A stretch of 64,000 nt of DNA from Oricola nitratireducens (lineage in GTDB: Bacteria > Pseudomonadota > Alphaproteobacteria > Rhizobiales > Rhizobiaceae): the NCBI RefSeq assembly GCF_014904745.1, contig NZ_JACZCS010000026.1:1-64000 (forward strand), given 5' to 3'. The notes under the pieces are model-generated. The model did no database searches and was not told the DNA's origin. It saw only the letters and a list, made by a program, of their open reading frames with translations. Below are positions 52,253 through 62,003 of the stretch, piece after piece (position 1 is the first letter of the stretch; every line of letters starts with the position of its first letter). Both the position numbers and the translations under genes were made by a program.

Positions 52253-52530
52253 TGTTTCGCCCGCGCGGCAAGGTCGGCGAAATCGCCGATCACGGCGTAA
52301 TGCAGTTCGCGCACCAGCTTCAGCGACGGCCCGACGACGAAAAGGACGGAGCCGACGACGAAGCACCAGATCGCGGGCGTTTCCCACGCCTTGTAGAAGA
52401 ACATCCAGGAGCCGACGAGGAACAGCATGCCGGCGGTGAACTGGACGAGGGTGAAGGCCAGTTCGTAGGCCGCGTAGAGCTTCTCGTGCTGTTTGGAGAT
52501 ATGCCGCGTGTCGGGCGCGAAAATTCTCAT
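52249..52530 (-). CDS. YrhK-domain small membrane protein
   Basis: The 93-residue protein has MRIFAPDTRHISKQHEKLYA and two predicted membrane helices (about 26-45 and 50-70), a YrhK-like pattern. Function is unknown. The ATG at 52530 has GGAGG nearby; the frame to 52608 has none. It is translationally coupled to ureF by the GTGA overlap. Confidence 0.68.
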   Translation of the reverse strand: MRIFAPDTRHISKQHEKLYAAYELAFTLVQFTAGMLFLVGSWMFFYKAWETPAIWCFVVGSVLFVVGPSLKLVRELHYAVIGDFADLAARAKQ

Positions 52531-52567
52531 GGTGTGGCCTCCGGATTCGCCTGTGCCGCCGGACTTT

Positions 52568-52915
52568 CTAGTGTTCCACCGATCTGGAGAAAAGATTGAT
52601 GATGACAACTCCCGAGATGATCAGAGCGAGGCCGACGATTGCCGGGAGATCGAGCCGCTGGCCCAGAACCAGCCATGCCGCCAGCGTTATCAGGATGATG
52701 CCGGTACCCGACCAGATGGCATAGACGACGCCGGCCGGAATCACCCGTATCGGGAAGGAGAGGAGCCAGAACGACAGGGAATAGAAAATGATGGTGACGA
52801 GGCTCGGGCCGAGCCGGGTGAAGCTCTCGGTGCGCACGAGCGCCGTCGTCGCGACCACTTCCGCGGCGATGGCCACGGCGAGGACGAGATAGATGCTGAG
52901 CGAGATCGGAGGCAT
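52568..52915 (-). CDS. SMR-family multidrug efflux transporter
   Basis: The 115-residue protein has four membrane segments. The first segment carries the conserved Glu in AIAAEVVATTALVRTESF, and AGVVYAIWSGTGIILITLAAWLVLGQ follows, as in EmrE/SugE-type proteins. It exports cationic drugs or guanidinium compounds by proton exchange. Guanidinium export relates to urea-nitrogen metabolism in some bacteria, which could explain its place among urease genes, but specificity cannot be read here. The ATG at 52915 is preferred. Confidence 0.86.
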   Translation of the reverse strand: MPPISLSIYLVLAVAIAAEVVATTALVRTESFTRLGPSLVTIIFYSLSFWLLSFPIRVIPAGVVYAIWSGTGIILITLAAWLVLGQRLDLPAIVGLALIISGVVIINLFSRSVEH

Positions 52916-52950
52916 GCTGTTTGTTCCCGGCAGGACGCGCGTCACGCGGT

Positions 52951-53424
52951 TCAATGGTCGTGGTGATGGGCATGTGCATGGCCGTGGCCGTGCGCGCCGT
53001 GGGCGTCGCCATAGGCGCCGCCTTCCGGGTCGAACGGGGCCGAGACGTCGGCGACGGCGGCGCCGAGACCTTCGAGCATGTCGCGGATGACGTGATCGCG
53101 GCGGATCAGGATCCGATCGGGCAGGATCTGGGCGGCGAGATGGCGGTTGCCGATCTGCCAGGTGAGCGCCAGAAGGTGGCGGGCGTCGCGGCCGCGGACT
53201 TCGAGCAGGTCTTCCGGCGCGGCGCGTACCTCGATCACCTGGCCGTCGTCGAGCAGCAGCCCGTCGCCGTGGCGCAGCAGGCGTGCCTCGGCGAGGTCGA
53301 GCAGGAATTCGATGCCGTTGTCGGAGACCATCTTCATACGGCGGCGATGGCGCGCGGTCTCGTCGAGGGTGATCGTCCCGGCGGGATCGTGAAAGTGGCG
53401 GGTGACGGAAGTGGCGGTCGGCAT
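52951..53424 (-). CDS. ureE: Urease accessory protein UreE (nickel metallochaperone)
   Basis: The 157-residue protein binds nickel for delivery to urease. It has TLDETARHRRRMKMVSDNG in the N-terminal domain, the metal-binding Cys/His-rich type core (GNRHLAAQILPDRILIRRDHV) and a C-terminal tail rich in His (about 138-157; GHGHAHAHHHDH). The ATG at 53424 is preferred over an extension to 53484. It is the first accessory gene of the ureE-F-G part. Confidence 0.92.
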   Translation of the reverse strand: MPTATSVTRHFHDPAGTITLDETARHRRRMKMVSDNGIEFLLDLAEARLLRHGDGLLLDDGQVIEVRAAPEDLLEVRGRDARHLLALTWQIGNRHLAAQILPDRILIRRDHVIRDMLEGLGAAVADVSAPFDPEGGAYGDAHGAHGHGHAHAHHHDH

Positions 53425-53434
53425 GACCGCGATC

Positions 53435-53971
53435 CTATACCGGTTTGTGCGCCGCACGCCAGCGCCGGAATCCCCAAAGAACAAGCAGGACGAGCAGGAT
53501 CGTCATCGACACGGTCGAGGTCGCGGCTTTGAGTTGCGAATGCAGGCTGGCGCTTTCGACGAGGGCAGGGGTGATGCCGTCCGGGCCGGCCCTGAGCATC
53601 GCCGATACGTCGAAATTTTCCCAATAGTCGAAGACCATGCCCGGAATGGCCGTGGCCGCAAGGACATAACGCCAGATGCCCCAGCGTACGGGCGCCAGGC
53701 GCAGGATCGCCCAGCCGAGCGTCAGCGCCAGAAGCGTGGGATAAACGGCGTCGAGACGGTGCTGGACATTGGCGTAGAAACGGCCGCCCTCCGGCGAGAG
53801 CGCGGCGAGAAACGTCCGCGCCTCGTCGAAGGTGTATCCGCCGGGCCGCATGTCGAAGACCGCGAGCCCGCCTGCGTCACGGCTCAGCGCCGGGATCGAC
53901 CACAGCACCATGGCAAGATAATCGCCGAGCATGACGGCGAAGAGGAGCCAGAAGATGCGGTTCGAGGTCAT
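53435..53971 (-). CDS. Membrane protein of unknown function
   Basis: The 178-residue protein has about four predicted membrane helices (about 7-27, 75-95, 97-115 and 148-168) and a polar loop from 30 to 72 with YTFDEARTFLAALSPEGGRFYANVQHRLDA. I recognise no family with confidence. It ends 10 bases before the ureE start and may be co-transcribed with it. Confidence 0.62.
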   Translation of the reverse strand: MTSNRIFWLLFAVMLGDYLAMVLWSIPALSRDAGGLAVFDMRPGGYTFDEARTFLAALSPEGGRFYANVQHRLDAVYPTLLALTLGWAILRLAPVRWGIWRYVLAATAIPGMVFDYWENFDVSAMLRAGPDGITPALVESASLHSQLKAATSTVSMTILLVLLVLWGFRRWRAAHKPV

Positions 53972-53992
53972 GGCGCGAGCCGTCAGGCGAGA

Positions 53993-54445
53993 CTAGCCGG
54001 CGCTGGCGAGCACCAGCTTCTCGATCTCGTGGACCGGATGCTTGGTCAGGTCCTTGTCGAGTTCGCCAACGATCTTGTCCTGGACTTCCTTGTGCAATTC
54101 CTTGCGCATGGCGCCGAGGACAGCCGGCGGCGCGACGAGGACGAGTTCATCGAAGCCGTTCTTGTGCGCGGTCTTGTAGAGGCGCTCGGCGATATCCTTT
54201 GCGAAACGCTCCTTTTCGACGCGGTGCCAGTCGGTTTCCTGCACAGCACTGCGATGCGAGCCGCTGTCGTTCAGACGGCCCGGTCGGTCGGCGCCCTGGT
54301 CGCGGGTGGCCGGATTTTCGTGCTCCAGTTCGCGGAAGACGGTGAGATTGGGAAATTTCTCGTCGCCGTCATTGCGCAGGAACAGGGCTTTTTCGCCATC
54401 GGCGATCACCAGCCAGCCATTATTTTTGAGCGTTAGTCCAGCCAT
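53993..54445 (-). CDS. Host-attachment-protein family (baeRF-like) protein
   Basis: The 150-residue protein fits the family called host attachment protein: NGWLVIADGEKALFLRN near the start, ETDWHRVEKERFAKDIAERLY in the middle and LVLVAPPAVLGAMRKELH after it. The family is related to release-factor-like domains; its name comes from plant-attachment work in Agrobacterium, and the actual role is unclear. The ATG at 54445 has AAGGAGG upstream. It is 21 bases upstream of the unknown membrane gene. Confidence 0.82.
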   Translation of the reverse strand: MAGLTLKNNGWLVIADGEKALFLRNDGDEKFPNLTVFRELEHENPATRDQGADRPGRLNDSGSHRSAVQETDWHRVEKERFAKDIAERLYKTAHKNGFDELVLVAPPAVLGAMRKELHKEVQDKIVGELDKDLTKHPVHEIEKLVLASAG

Positions 54446-54571
54446 CGGGGGCCTCCTTCTTTTTCGATTCCGCATCACTCGCAGAATTTGAGCGGTTTGC
54501 AATTGATCGCGCTCAATAACGGTGATTGTGGCGCGACAGGGAAAGGAATGTCTCGCGGGGGCGGCCGGATT

Positions 54572-55594
54572 TCAACCGGACGCGAACAGCGACGGCACAT
54601 GAAAGAAGGCAAGCGCGCGTTCTTCGCATGTCACCGCCATGATCTCGCCGCTCGCGTCGACATCGACGCCCTTGGGGCCGCCTTCCTCGGGGTTGACGCG
54701 TCCGCGCCGGAAGGTTTCATCGTCGAGCACCGTGACGGTGCGAACGGGCGCATGCGGGCCGCGCCAATCGCCTGCACGCGCTTCGTAGACATGCACGAAA
54801 GGCGCGCCGGCATCGGCGACGTAGATGCGGCTGCCATCGGGCGAGAAGCGCAGGCCGTGCGGATAGGCGACGCCGTCGAGCGTGCCGACGGGTTCGTCGG
54901 AGCGGCGCAGCCGTGCACGGTTGTCGAAGATCAGGACATTGGCCGTCATGTGATTGCTGACCGCGACCCACGCCCTGTCCGGGCTCACGGCAATTCCGTC
55001 CGGTATGTCGAGGGTGTTTTCGAGGACGATGCTGTCACGCGGCAGGGCGAAGCCGCCCCGCAGCGCCACCGAGTGCCGGGTGATGCGGTGTTCGTAATTG
55101 TTGCAGACGAGGATATCGGCACGGCGCCGGTTGGCGCTGACGACACAGACCGAACCCGGCGATCCGATCCGCTGCCGGTAACCTGCCCGGCAGATCGTGC
55201 GCAACGGATTGACGTGGTGGACGCGGTTGTTGCCGTCGCGTTCGGGGATCGCGAAAACGGTCACTTGTCCCGACCGGTTCGCGACGATCAGCTTGTCATC
55301 GCCGGCAAAGTCGAAGCCATGCGGGTCCGCGAGCGCGTTCGAACGCAGTTCGAGATAGTCATGGATCCCGACGGTGGGGCGCTCCGCCGCGCGGTCGATG
55401 CGGATATCGAACAGGAAGCAGGAATTCTTCGCATAACCGGCGATCGCGAGCCTGCGATTGTCCGGAGAAAACCGGATATCCTCGGTGCGTCCAAGCCGCG
55501 ATACCACGGCTTGTACCGGGGACGAGATATCGACGGCGACGCATGCGCGCCCGCCGTCGACGACCTTCGCGGGCCGGTCGATGGAAATGTTCAT
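54572..55594 (-). CDS. Beta-propeller (YncE/NHL-like) protein, function unknown
   Basis: The 340-residue protein shows repeats typical of six- or seven-bladed propellers: RTEDIRFSPDNRRLAIAGY, DPHGFDFAGDDKLIVANRSG, PDGIAVSPDRAWVAVSNH, YPHGLRFSPDGSRIYVADAG and KGVDVDASGEIMAVTCEE. No signal peptide is clear. The ATG at 55594 is a convenient start, although the frame is open to 55699. A lactonase or sensory role is possible. It is isolated from its neighbours by about 125 bases on each side. Confidence 0.74.
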   Translation of the reverse strand: MNISIDRPAKVVDGGRACVAVDISSPVQAVVSRLGRTEDIRFSPDNRRLAIAGYAKNSCFLFDIRIDRAAERPTVGIHDYLELRSNALADPHGFDFAGDDKLIVANRSGQVTVFAIPERDGNNRVHHVNPLRTICRAGYRQRIGSPGSVCVVSANRRRADILVCNNYEHRITRHSVALRGGFALPRDSIVLENTLDIPDGIAVSPDRAWVAVSNHMTANVLIFDNRARLRRSDEPVGTLDGVAYPHGLRFSPDGSRIYVADAGAPFVHVYEARAGDWRGPHAPVRTVTVLDDETFRRGRVNPEEGGPKGVDVDASGEIMAVTCEERALAFFHVPSLFASG

Positions 55595-55721
55595 GGCTTG
55601 CGCCACCCGGTATGCGCAAACGACACCGCTCCGGCTGTCTGACCGGCGCGTTCGCCTGCAGCGTTGCGTCCCGCCGAAAAGCATAGCGGGAAAGGGCATC
55701 TAGGCAAATATCCGCAGGCGA

Positions 55722-56210
55722 TTATTTACTGTGTGCCGTTACGGGCTTGCGCATGGTGACACTTGTCGGACGATCATAGCCATCGTGCGCCGTTGCTCCG
55801 GTTCGCACAAAGCCGAGCCGGGAAAAGGTTTCGTGGTTCTCGGTCAATTCGATGCGGGTCTGCAGTTCGAGGAAGGGGAGGTCGGCGGCGCGGGCTTCGT
55901 CCTCGGCGATCGCGAACAGCCGCCGGGCGATGCCGCGGCCGCGAAAGGCGTCACCGACAGCGAGCTTGCCGACATAGAGGGCGTCCGGCTCGGCGCGCAG
56001 GAACACGCATCCGGCGATGCGGCCGCCTTCTGTCGCCAGGACAAGCGTCTCCGACTTCGCCTTCCCGGCGAGCGCGCTCGCGTCCATGCGCAGCAGCGAG
56101 GAGGGCGGATCGATGCGATCCGCCATATAGGCGAAGCTCGCCATCAGCAGCGCGTGCAGATCTTCCCATCGGTCGAAATCCGGCGGGGCCTTGGCTATTT
56201 CCACGGTCAT
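55722..56210 (-). CDS. GNAT-family N-acetyltransferase
   Basis: The 162-residue protein has the acetyl-CoA pyrophosphate loop in VGDAFRGRGIARRLFAIAED and the C-terminal RIELTENHETFSRLGFVRTG. It acetylates an unknown amine. The start at 56210 is inside the longer frame that begins at 56384, and the ribosome site is weak. A terminator for the upstream peroxiredoxin gene lies between them, so it is probably separately expressed. Confidence 0.84.
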   Translation of the reverse strand: MTVEIAKAPPDFDRWEDLHALLMASFAYMADRIDPPSSLLRMDASALAGKAKSETLVLATEGGRIAGCVFLRAEPDALYVGKLAVGDAFRGRGIARRLFAIAEDEARAADLPFLELQTRIELTENHETFSRLGFVRTGATAHDGYDRPTSVTMRKPVTAHSK

Positions 56211-56220
56211 GACGCCATAT

Positions 56221-56249
56221 GAAAAGGCCCTCGCGTTTCCGCAAGGGCC
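56221..56249 (-). terminator. Terminator of the peroxiredoxin gene
   Basis: GGCCCTCGCG (56226-56235) and CGCAAGGGCC (56240-56249) form a ten-base stem with one G-T-type wobble and a TTTC loop. On the - strand the stem is followed by TTTTC. It lies 24 bases beyond the peroxiredoxin stop at 56273. Confidence 0.72.
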
Positions 56250-56272
56250 CTCGTTTCCGTTTCCGCTGAGGC

Positions 56273-56815
56273 TCAGGCCGCGACTGCTTCCTTTTCGTCG
56301 AGATTGGCGAGGATGTTCTGCGGCGAGGAGACGCCGTAGGGATCGCTCTCGCAATTGTCGGAATAGCCTTCTTCCTCGAACCATTTTTCGACAACGCCGT
56401 CATTGACGACCGCGCCATAGCGCCAGGAACGCAGGCCGAAGCCGAGATTGTCCTTGCGCACCAGCATGCCCATCTTGCGGGTGAATTCGCCCGAGCCGTC
56501 GGGGATCAGCTTGACCTTCTCGACGCCCTGCGCCTTGCCCCATGCGTTCATGACGAAGGCATCGTTGACGGAAATGCAGTAGATCTCGTCGATACCCTTG
56601 GCCTTGAACTCGTCGAAAAGCTTCTCGAAATCGGGAAGCTGGTAGGTCGAGCAGGTCGGTGTGAAGGCGCCCGGCAGCGAGAACAGAACGACGCGCTTGC
56701 CCTTGAAATAGTCGTCCGAGGTCTTGTCTTCCCAGCGGAAGGGGTTCGGGCCCTCGATGGATTCGTCACGTATGCGCGTGCGGAAGGTGACGAAAGGGAC
56801 TTTCCTGCCGATCAT
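56273..56815 (-). CDS. Peroxiredoxin of the Prx5 group
   Basis: The 180-residue thiol peroxidase has the catalytic motif FSLPGAFTPTCSTYQLP with peroxidatic C55, and the Prx5 dimer segment DAFVMNAWGKAQGVEKVK. It reduces hydrogen peroxide or organic hydroperoxides in the cytoplasm. C79 and C154 (ISVNDAF and DNCESDP) could serve as resolving cysteine. It has its own terminator and an inverted repeat about 105 bases upstream. Confidence 0.92.
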   Translation of the reverse strand: MIGRKVPFVTFRTRIRDESIEGPNPFRWEDKTSDDYFKGKRVVLFSLPGAFTPTCSTYQLPDFEKLFDEFKAKGIDEIYCISVNDAFVMNAWGKAQGVEKVKLIPDGSGEFTRKMGMLVRKDNLGFGLRSWRYGAVVNDGVVEKWFEEEGYSDNCESDPYGVSSPQNILANLDEKEAVAA

Positions 56816-56920
56816 TCTCTACTCCATGGTTTTGGTTTCCGGCGGACAGGCGCCGTTGCGGGAGGAAAATGAACGGCGCGCTTTCGTAATGTCCTGATTA
56901 CGGACTAACAGCCTGTATAC

Positions 56921-56939
56921 ATTCCTGTCCAGCAGGAAT
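56921..56939. promoter_or_regulatory. Inverted repeat upstream of the peroxiredoxin gene
   Basis: ATTCCTG (56921-56927) and CAGGAAT (56933-56939) are perfect 7-base arms around TCCAG. The site lies 105 bases upstream of the peroxiredoxin start in the AT-rich part of a 241-base gap. It may be a redox-regulator operator or part of the promoter. Nothing identifies the regulator. Confidence 0.45.
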
Positions 56940-57056
56940 GCTGCATTGCAACGGTAAAATGGTGCAGCGCAATGCCGTCGCGTCAGGTCAAGAAACGCGT
57001 TTGCCGCGGGCTGCGTGCGCCCCGAATTCGCATGACCGCGGCCGGCGCCGGATCGC

Positions 57057-57353
57057 CTACAAGGTTTCGATCCGCTCCGGATGAATGATCTCGACCGTCC
57101 GGCTCTCGATCAGCGGCGCCGACGCCTCGCGAAAGGCCTTTATATGCGCCGTGTTGAAATGGTTTTCGAGGTCCTCGCGGCTCTTCCACTGCTCGACGAA
57201 GACGACGCGCCGCGAATTGCTGACGCTTGTGTTCAGATCATAGAAAATGCAGCCGTGTTCCTCGCGGGTGGCCTCGATGCACGGCATCGCCGCTTCGCGC
57301 AGGGCGGCCAGCGAATCCGGCTTGATGGTGAGCGTGGCGACGACGTAGATCAT
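57057..57353 (-). CDS. Antibiotic-biosynthesis-monooxygenase (ABM) domain protein
   Basis: The 98-residue dimeric alpha/beta-barrel protein matches YgiN-type ABM proteins: MIYVVATLTIKPDSLAALRE, EEHGCIFYDLN and FVEQWKSREDLENHFNTAH. The family includes quinol monooxygenases and proteins of unknown reaction. A GGGAGG site precedes the ATG. It lies 98 bases after ureC on the same strand. Confidence 0.85.
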   Translation of the reverse strand: MIYVVATLTIKPDSLAALREAAMPCIEATREEHGCIFYDLNTSVSNSRRVVFVEQWKSREDLENHFNTAHIKAFREASAPLIESRTVEIIHPERIETL

Positions 57354-57451
57354 GGTTGTTCCTCCCGACAGGCATGTCGCGCGAGCTTAAGTCCGAACGC
57401 CTGCCGTGACCAGTCTCGCGATACTCCAGGTCGTCTGGCGGCTCATCACGC

Positions 57452-59164
<1,713 letters not shown>

Positions 59165-59183
59165 GGGTCTCGTCCTTCGGTGG

Positions 59184-59597
59184 TCAGTTTTCCTGCATCA
59201 GCAGGAGAAGTTCCTCGGTGCGCTTGCGCGTCATCGTGGCCTTGCATGAAATGGTGATGAGCGGCCTGATCGAGCCGCCGGCGAATTGCGCGCCTTCGGC
59301 CTCGCACTGGCCGTCGCGGTAATCGATCCAGGCGCGCTGGGCCTTGAGCAGGTTTTCCGCGCCGTTGGCCTGATCGGGGACATATTCCCGGTTGGCTTCG
59401 TCGATGGATTTCATGTAGGCGCGGACCTTCTTCCATGCCGCGTTCAAGGCGTCGTCGGCGCGCGCATAGTCCTGCGCCGCGCACCAGTTCATGCCCAATT
59501 GCGGCAGGTCGCCGGGTTTCGAGCAGTCCCAGTCCTGCGCGAGGACGGGGGATGCGAGGCATCCGAAAACCGCGGCAAGGGCGAGACGACGGATCAT
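59184..59597 (-). CDS. Secreted LprI/DUF1311-like protein
   Basis: The 137-residue protein has a signal peptide ([20 protein letters not shown]) and a LprI-type helical domain: [40 protein letters not shown] and C-terminal [16 protein letters not shown]. LprI domains bind lysozyme in some bacteria, but most members are uncharacterised. Its ATG overlaps the ureB stop in ATGA, so it is co-translated with urease subunits although it should be exported to the periplasm. Confidence 0.82.
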   Translation of the reverse strand: MIRRLALAAVFGCLASPVLAQDWDCSKPGDLPQLGMNWCAAQDYARADDALNAAWKKVRAYMKSIDEANREYVPDQANGAENLLKAQRAWIDYRDGQCEAEGAQFAGGSIRPLITISCKATMTRKRTEELLLLMQEN

Positions 59598-59899
59598 AAC
59601 TCCCCCATGATCTCCTGGCGGAAACCGTAGACCTTGCGGTCGCCGCGCAGCGGTACCAGCGTGACGTCGCGGGTCTGGCCCGGCTCGAAACGCACGGCGG
59701 TGCCCGAGGCGATGTCGAGGCGCATGCCGCGCGCCTTGGCGCGGTCGAAGTCGAGCGCCGGATTGGTCTCGAAGAAATGGTAATGCGAGCCGACCTGGAC
59801 CGGGCGGTCACCGGTGTTGGCGACGGTCAGCGTCACGGTCGTCGCGCCCTCATTGAGGGTGATGTCGCCTTCGGCGGTGATGACTTCTCCGGGGATCAT
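59594..59899 (-). CDS. ureB: Urease subunit beta
   Basis: The 101-residue subunit has the typical sequence [38 protein letters not shown] and [20 protein letters not shown]. It packs with UreA and UreC into the urease trimer. An AAGGA site precedes the ATG. The LprI-like gene is coupled at its 3' end and a 24-codon ORF lies just upstream. Confidence 0.95.
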   Translation of the reverse strand: MIPGEVITAEGDITLNEGATTVTLTVANTGDRPVQVGSHYHFFETNPALDFDRAKARGMRLDIASGTAVRFEPGQTRDVTLVPLRGDRKVYGFRQEIMGEL

Positions 59900-59914
59900 G
59901 ATTTTTTCCTTCGC

Positions 59915-59989
59915 TCACGCCGTCGCTTCGCGGGGCGACAATTCGAGATTTTTCGCGACGATCGGGGGCTGTTCGGCCGGTTCGGACAC
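59915..59989 (-). CDS. Possible 24-residue small protein between ureA and ureB
   Basis: A GTG at 59989-59987 preceded by GAGGAG opens a 25-codon frame that ends in TGA at 59917-59915, giving a peptide starting MSEPAEQPPIVAKN and ending in EATA. It starts 9 bases after the ureA stop and ends 15 bases before ureB. It may be a true small protein, a leader peptide that couples translation, or the remnant of a longer gene. The strong ribosome site is the main evidence. Confidence 0.42.
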   Translation of the reverse strand: MSEPAEQPPIVAKNLELSPREATA

Positions 59990-59998
59990 GGTTTCTCC

Positions 59999-60301
59999 TC
60001 AGCGGATCGGTTCGTGCACCGTCACGAGCTTGGTGCCGTCGGGAAAGGTCGCCTCGACCTGGATGTCGTGGATCATCTCGGCGATGCCGTCCATCACCTG
60101 GTCGCGGGTCAGCACATGCGCGCCGGCTTCCATCAAATCGGCGACGGTGCGGCCGTCGCGTGCGCCCTCGACGACGAAATCGGTAATCAGGGCAATGGCT
60201 TCGGGGTGGTTGAGCCTGACGCCCCGCGCCAGCCTCTTGCGGGCGACTTCCGCCGCCATTGCGATGAGGAGCTTGTCTTTTTCTCGCGGTGTCAGATGCA
60301 T
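59999..60301 (-). CDS. ureA: Urease subunit gamma
   Basis: The 100-residue subunit begins [20 protein letters not shown] and has [21 protein letters not shown] and [21 protein letters not shown]-like end segments of UreA (here [20 protein letters not shown]). The longer frame to 60499 is not needed. It is the first urease gene of the operon in the window; upstream is the divergent xylB gene, not ureD. Confidence 0.95.
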   Translation of the reverse strand: MHLTPREKDKLLIAMAAEVARKRLARGVRLNHPEAIALITDFVVEGARDGRTVADLMEAGAHVLTRDQVMDGIAEMIHDIQVEATFPDGTKLVTVHEPIR

Positions 60302-60384
60302 TCGTTCCCCCGGCAACAGGCCTTGCGATCGCGGCCGTCGGCTCGTTAAGTCTCGGCCGCATCGTGGAAAAAATGGCCGGCAAG

Positions 60385-60440
60385 TGCAAGCGTAATGTGC
60401 ATCTTTATCGAAACCGCGCGGGCTGCATAAAAATTGTGCA
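60385..60440. promoter_or_regulatory. Two tandem NtrC-like dyads in the ureA-xylB gap
   Basis: TGCAAGCGTAATGTGCA (60385-60401) and TGCATAAAAATTGTGCA (60424-60440) are both 17 bases long with TGCA ends, the layout of NtrC sites (TGCAC-N7-GTGCA); matches at the third base from the centre are imperfect. Their centres are 39 bases apart. They lie in the 247-base gap between ureA and xylB. No sigma-54 promoter was found near ureA, so the regulator may differ. Confidence 0.45.
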
Positions 60441-60548
60441 GGCTGACCGTGTTCCGTCGCGAAACTGATTTTTTTTACCCCTTGAAGAAAAGGACGCAAC
60501 GCGGTTTAAATTCATGGAAGACGCCGCGCGGCGTACGGGAGGAGCATC

Positions 60549-62003
60549 ATGTATCTCGGGATCGACCTCGGCACGTCGAGCGTCAAGGCCTTGCTGATCG
60601 ACGGCGACCAGCAGGTCATCGACTCGGCTTCGGCGGCGGTGGAGCTGTCGCGGCCGCATCACGGCTGGTCGGAACAGGACCCGGCGGACTGGATCGAGGC
60701 GACGTCGAACGCGCTTTCGGGGCTTCAACGCGATCATGCACAAGAAATGGCGGCAGTGCGTGGCATCGGGCTTTCCGGCCACATGCATGGCGCGACGCTG
60801 CTCGACGCCGACGACAAGGTGCTGCGGCCCTGCATCATGTGGAACGACGTGCGCAGCTTCAGGGAAGCCGCCGCGCTCGATGCCGATCCGCGCTTCCGCG
60901 CAATCACCGGCAACATCGTCTTTCCGGGCTTCACCGCGCCGAAGCTGGTCTGGGTCAGGAACAACGAACCCGAAATCTTCGCCAAGGTTCGCAAGGTTCT
61001 GCTGCCGAAGGATTATCTCCGGCTGTGGCTGACCGGCGAGCATATCTCCGAAATGTCGGATTCGGCCGGGACAAGTTGGCTCGACACCGGCGCACGGGCG
61101 TGGTCGGCGGACCTGCTCGCGGCGACGGATCTCGGCAAGGACGCCATGCCGGCGCTGGTCGAGGGCAGCGAGCCGGGCGGGCATCTGCGCGCGGACATCG
61201 CCGACCGCTTCGGCCTGGCGGCGGGGATTACGGTCGCGGGCGGGGCAGGCGACAACGCCGCTGCCGCCATCGGCATGGGCACGATCCACGATGGCGCGGC
61301 CTTCGCTTCGCTCGGCACGTCGGGCGTGCTGTTTGCCGCCAACAAGGCCTATCTGCCCAATCCCGAAAGCGCGGTGCATGCCTTCTGCCATGCGCTGCCG
61401 AACACCTGGCACCAGATGGGCGTGATTCTGGCGGCGACGGATTCTCTCAACTGGTATGCGAAGCTGGTCGGCGCCGACCCGGCGGAACTGACCGACGCGC
61501 TTGGCGAGACGCTGGACGGACCGTCCGGCGTGATCTTCCTGCCTTATCTCGGCGGCGAGCGGACCCCGCACAACGATGCGGCGATCCGCGGCGTCTTTGC
61601 CGGCATGGGCCACGAGAGCGACACCGCAACGCTGACGCGGTCGGTTCTCGAAGGCGTATCATTCGCCTTCCGCGACTGCCTCGAGGCGCTGCGCGAGGCG
61701 GGCACCACGCTGGAGCGCGTCACCGCGGTCGGCGGCGGATCGCGCTCGGACTACTGGCTGAAACTGATGGCGACCGTTCTCGGCATGCCGGTGGAAGTGC
61801 CGGCCGACGGGGATTTCGGCGCCGCCTTCGGCGCGGCCCGGCTCGGCCTGATGGCCGCCGAGGGCGCCGATCCCGCAACCGTCTGCACGCCGCCCGAGGT
61901 GCAGAAAATTCACGAACCGGACCGCGATCTCGAACAGGCGTTCGGCGACGCCTATCAGCGGTACCGGGCCCTCTATCCAGCCATCAAGGGAGTCATGGCA
62001 TGA
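60549..62003 (+). CDS. xylB: Xylulokinase
   Basis: The 484-residue FGGY kinase phosphorylates D-xylulose. It begins [19 protein letters not shown] and has [27 protein letters not shown] and [37 protein letters not shown] site precedes the ATG. Its TGA overlaps the xylA start in ATGA. No xylR gene or xylose ABC importer is in the window. Confidence 0.94.
   Translation: MYLGIDLGTSSVKALLIDGDQQVIDSASAAVELSRPHHGWSEQDPADWIEATSNALSGLQRDHAQEMAAVRGIGLSGHMHGATLLDADDKVLRPCIMWNDVRSFREAAALDADPRFRAITGNIVFPGFTAPKLVWVRNNEPEIFAKVRKVLLPKDYLRLWLTGEHISEMSDSAGTSWLDTGARAWSADLLAATDLGKDAMPALVEGSEPGGHLRADIADRFGLAAGITVAGGAGDNAAAAIGMGTIHDGAAFASLGTSGVLFAANKAYLPNPESAVHAFCHALPNTWHQMGVILAATDSLNWYAKLVGADPAELTDALGETLDGPSGVIFLPYLGGERTPHNDAAIRGVFAGMGHESDTATLTRSVLEGVSFAFRDCLEALREAGTTLERVTAVGGGSRSDYWLKLMATVLGMPVEVPADGDFGAAFGAARLGLMAAEGADPATVCTPPEVQKIHEPDRDLEQAFGDAYQRYRALYPAIKGVMA

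Noticed and set aside
54572-55594. Assigning the beta-propeller as a lactonase or quinoprotein
   Set aside because: Propeller repeats are clear, but no metal-binding or PQQ-binding motif could be read, so a function would be invented.
60302-60384. Sigma-54 promoter for ureA
   Set aside because: No GG-N10-GC pair with acceptable context was found on the - strand between the NtrC-like dyads and ureA.
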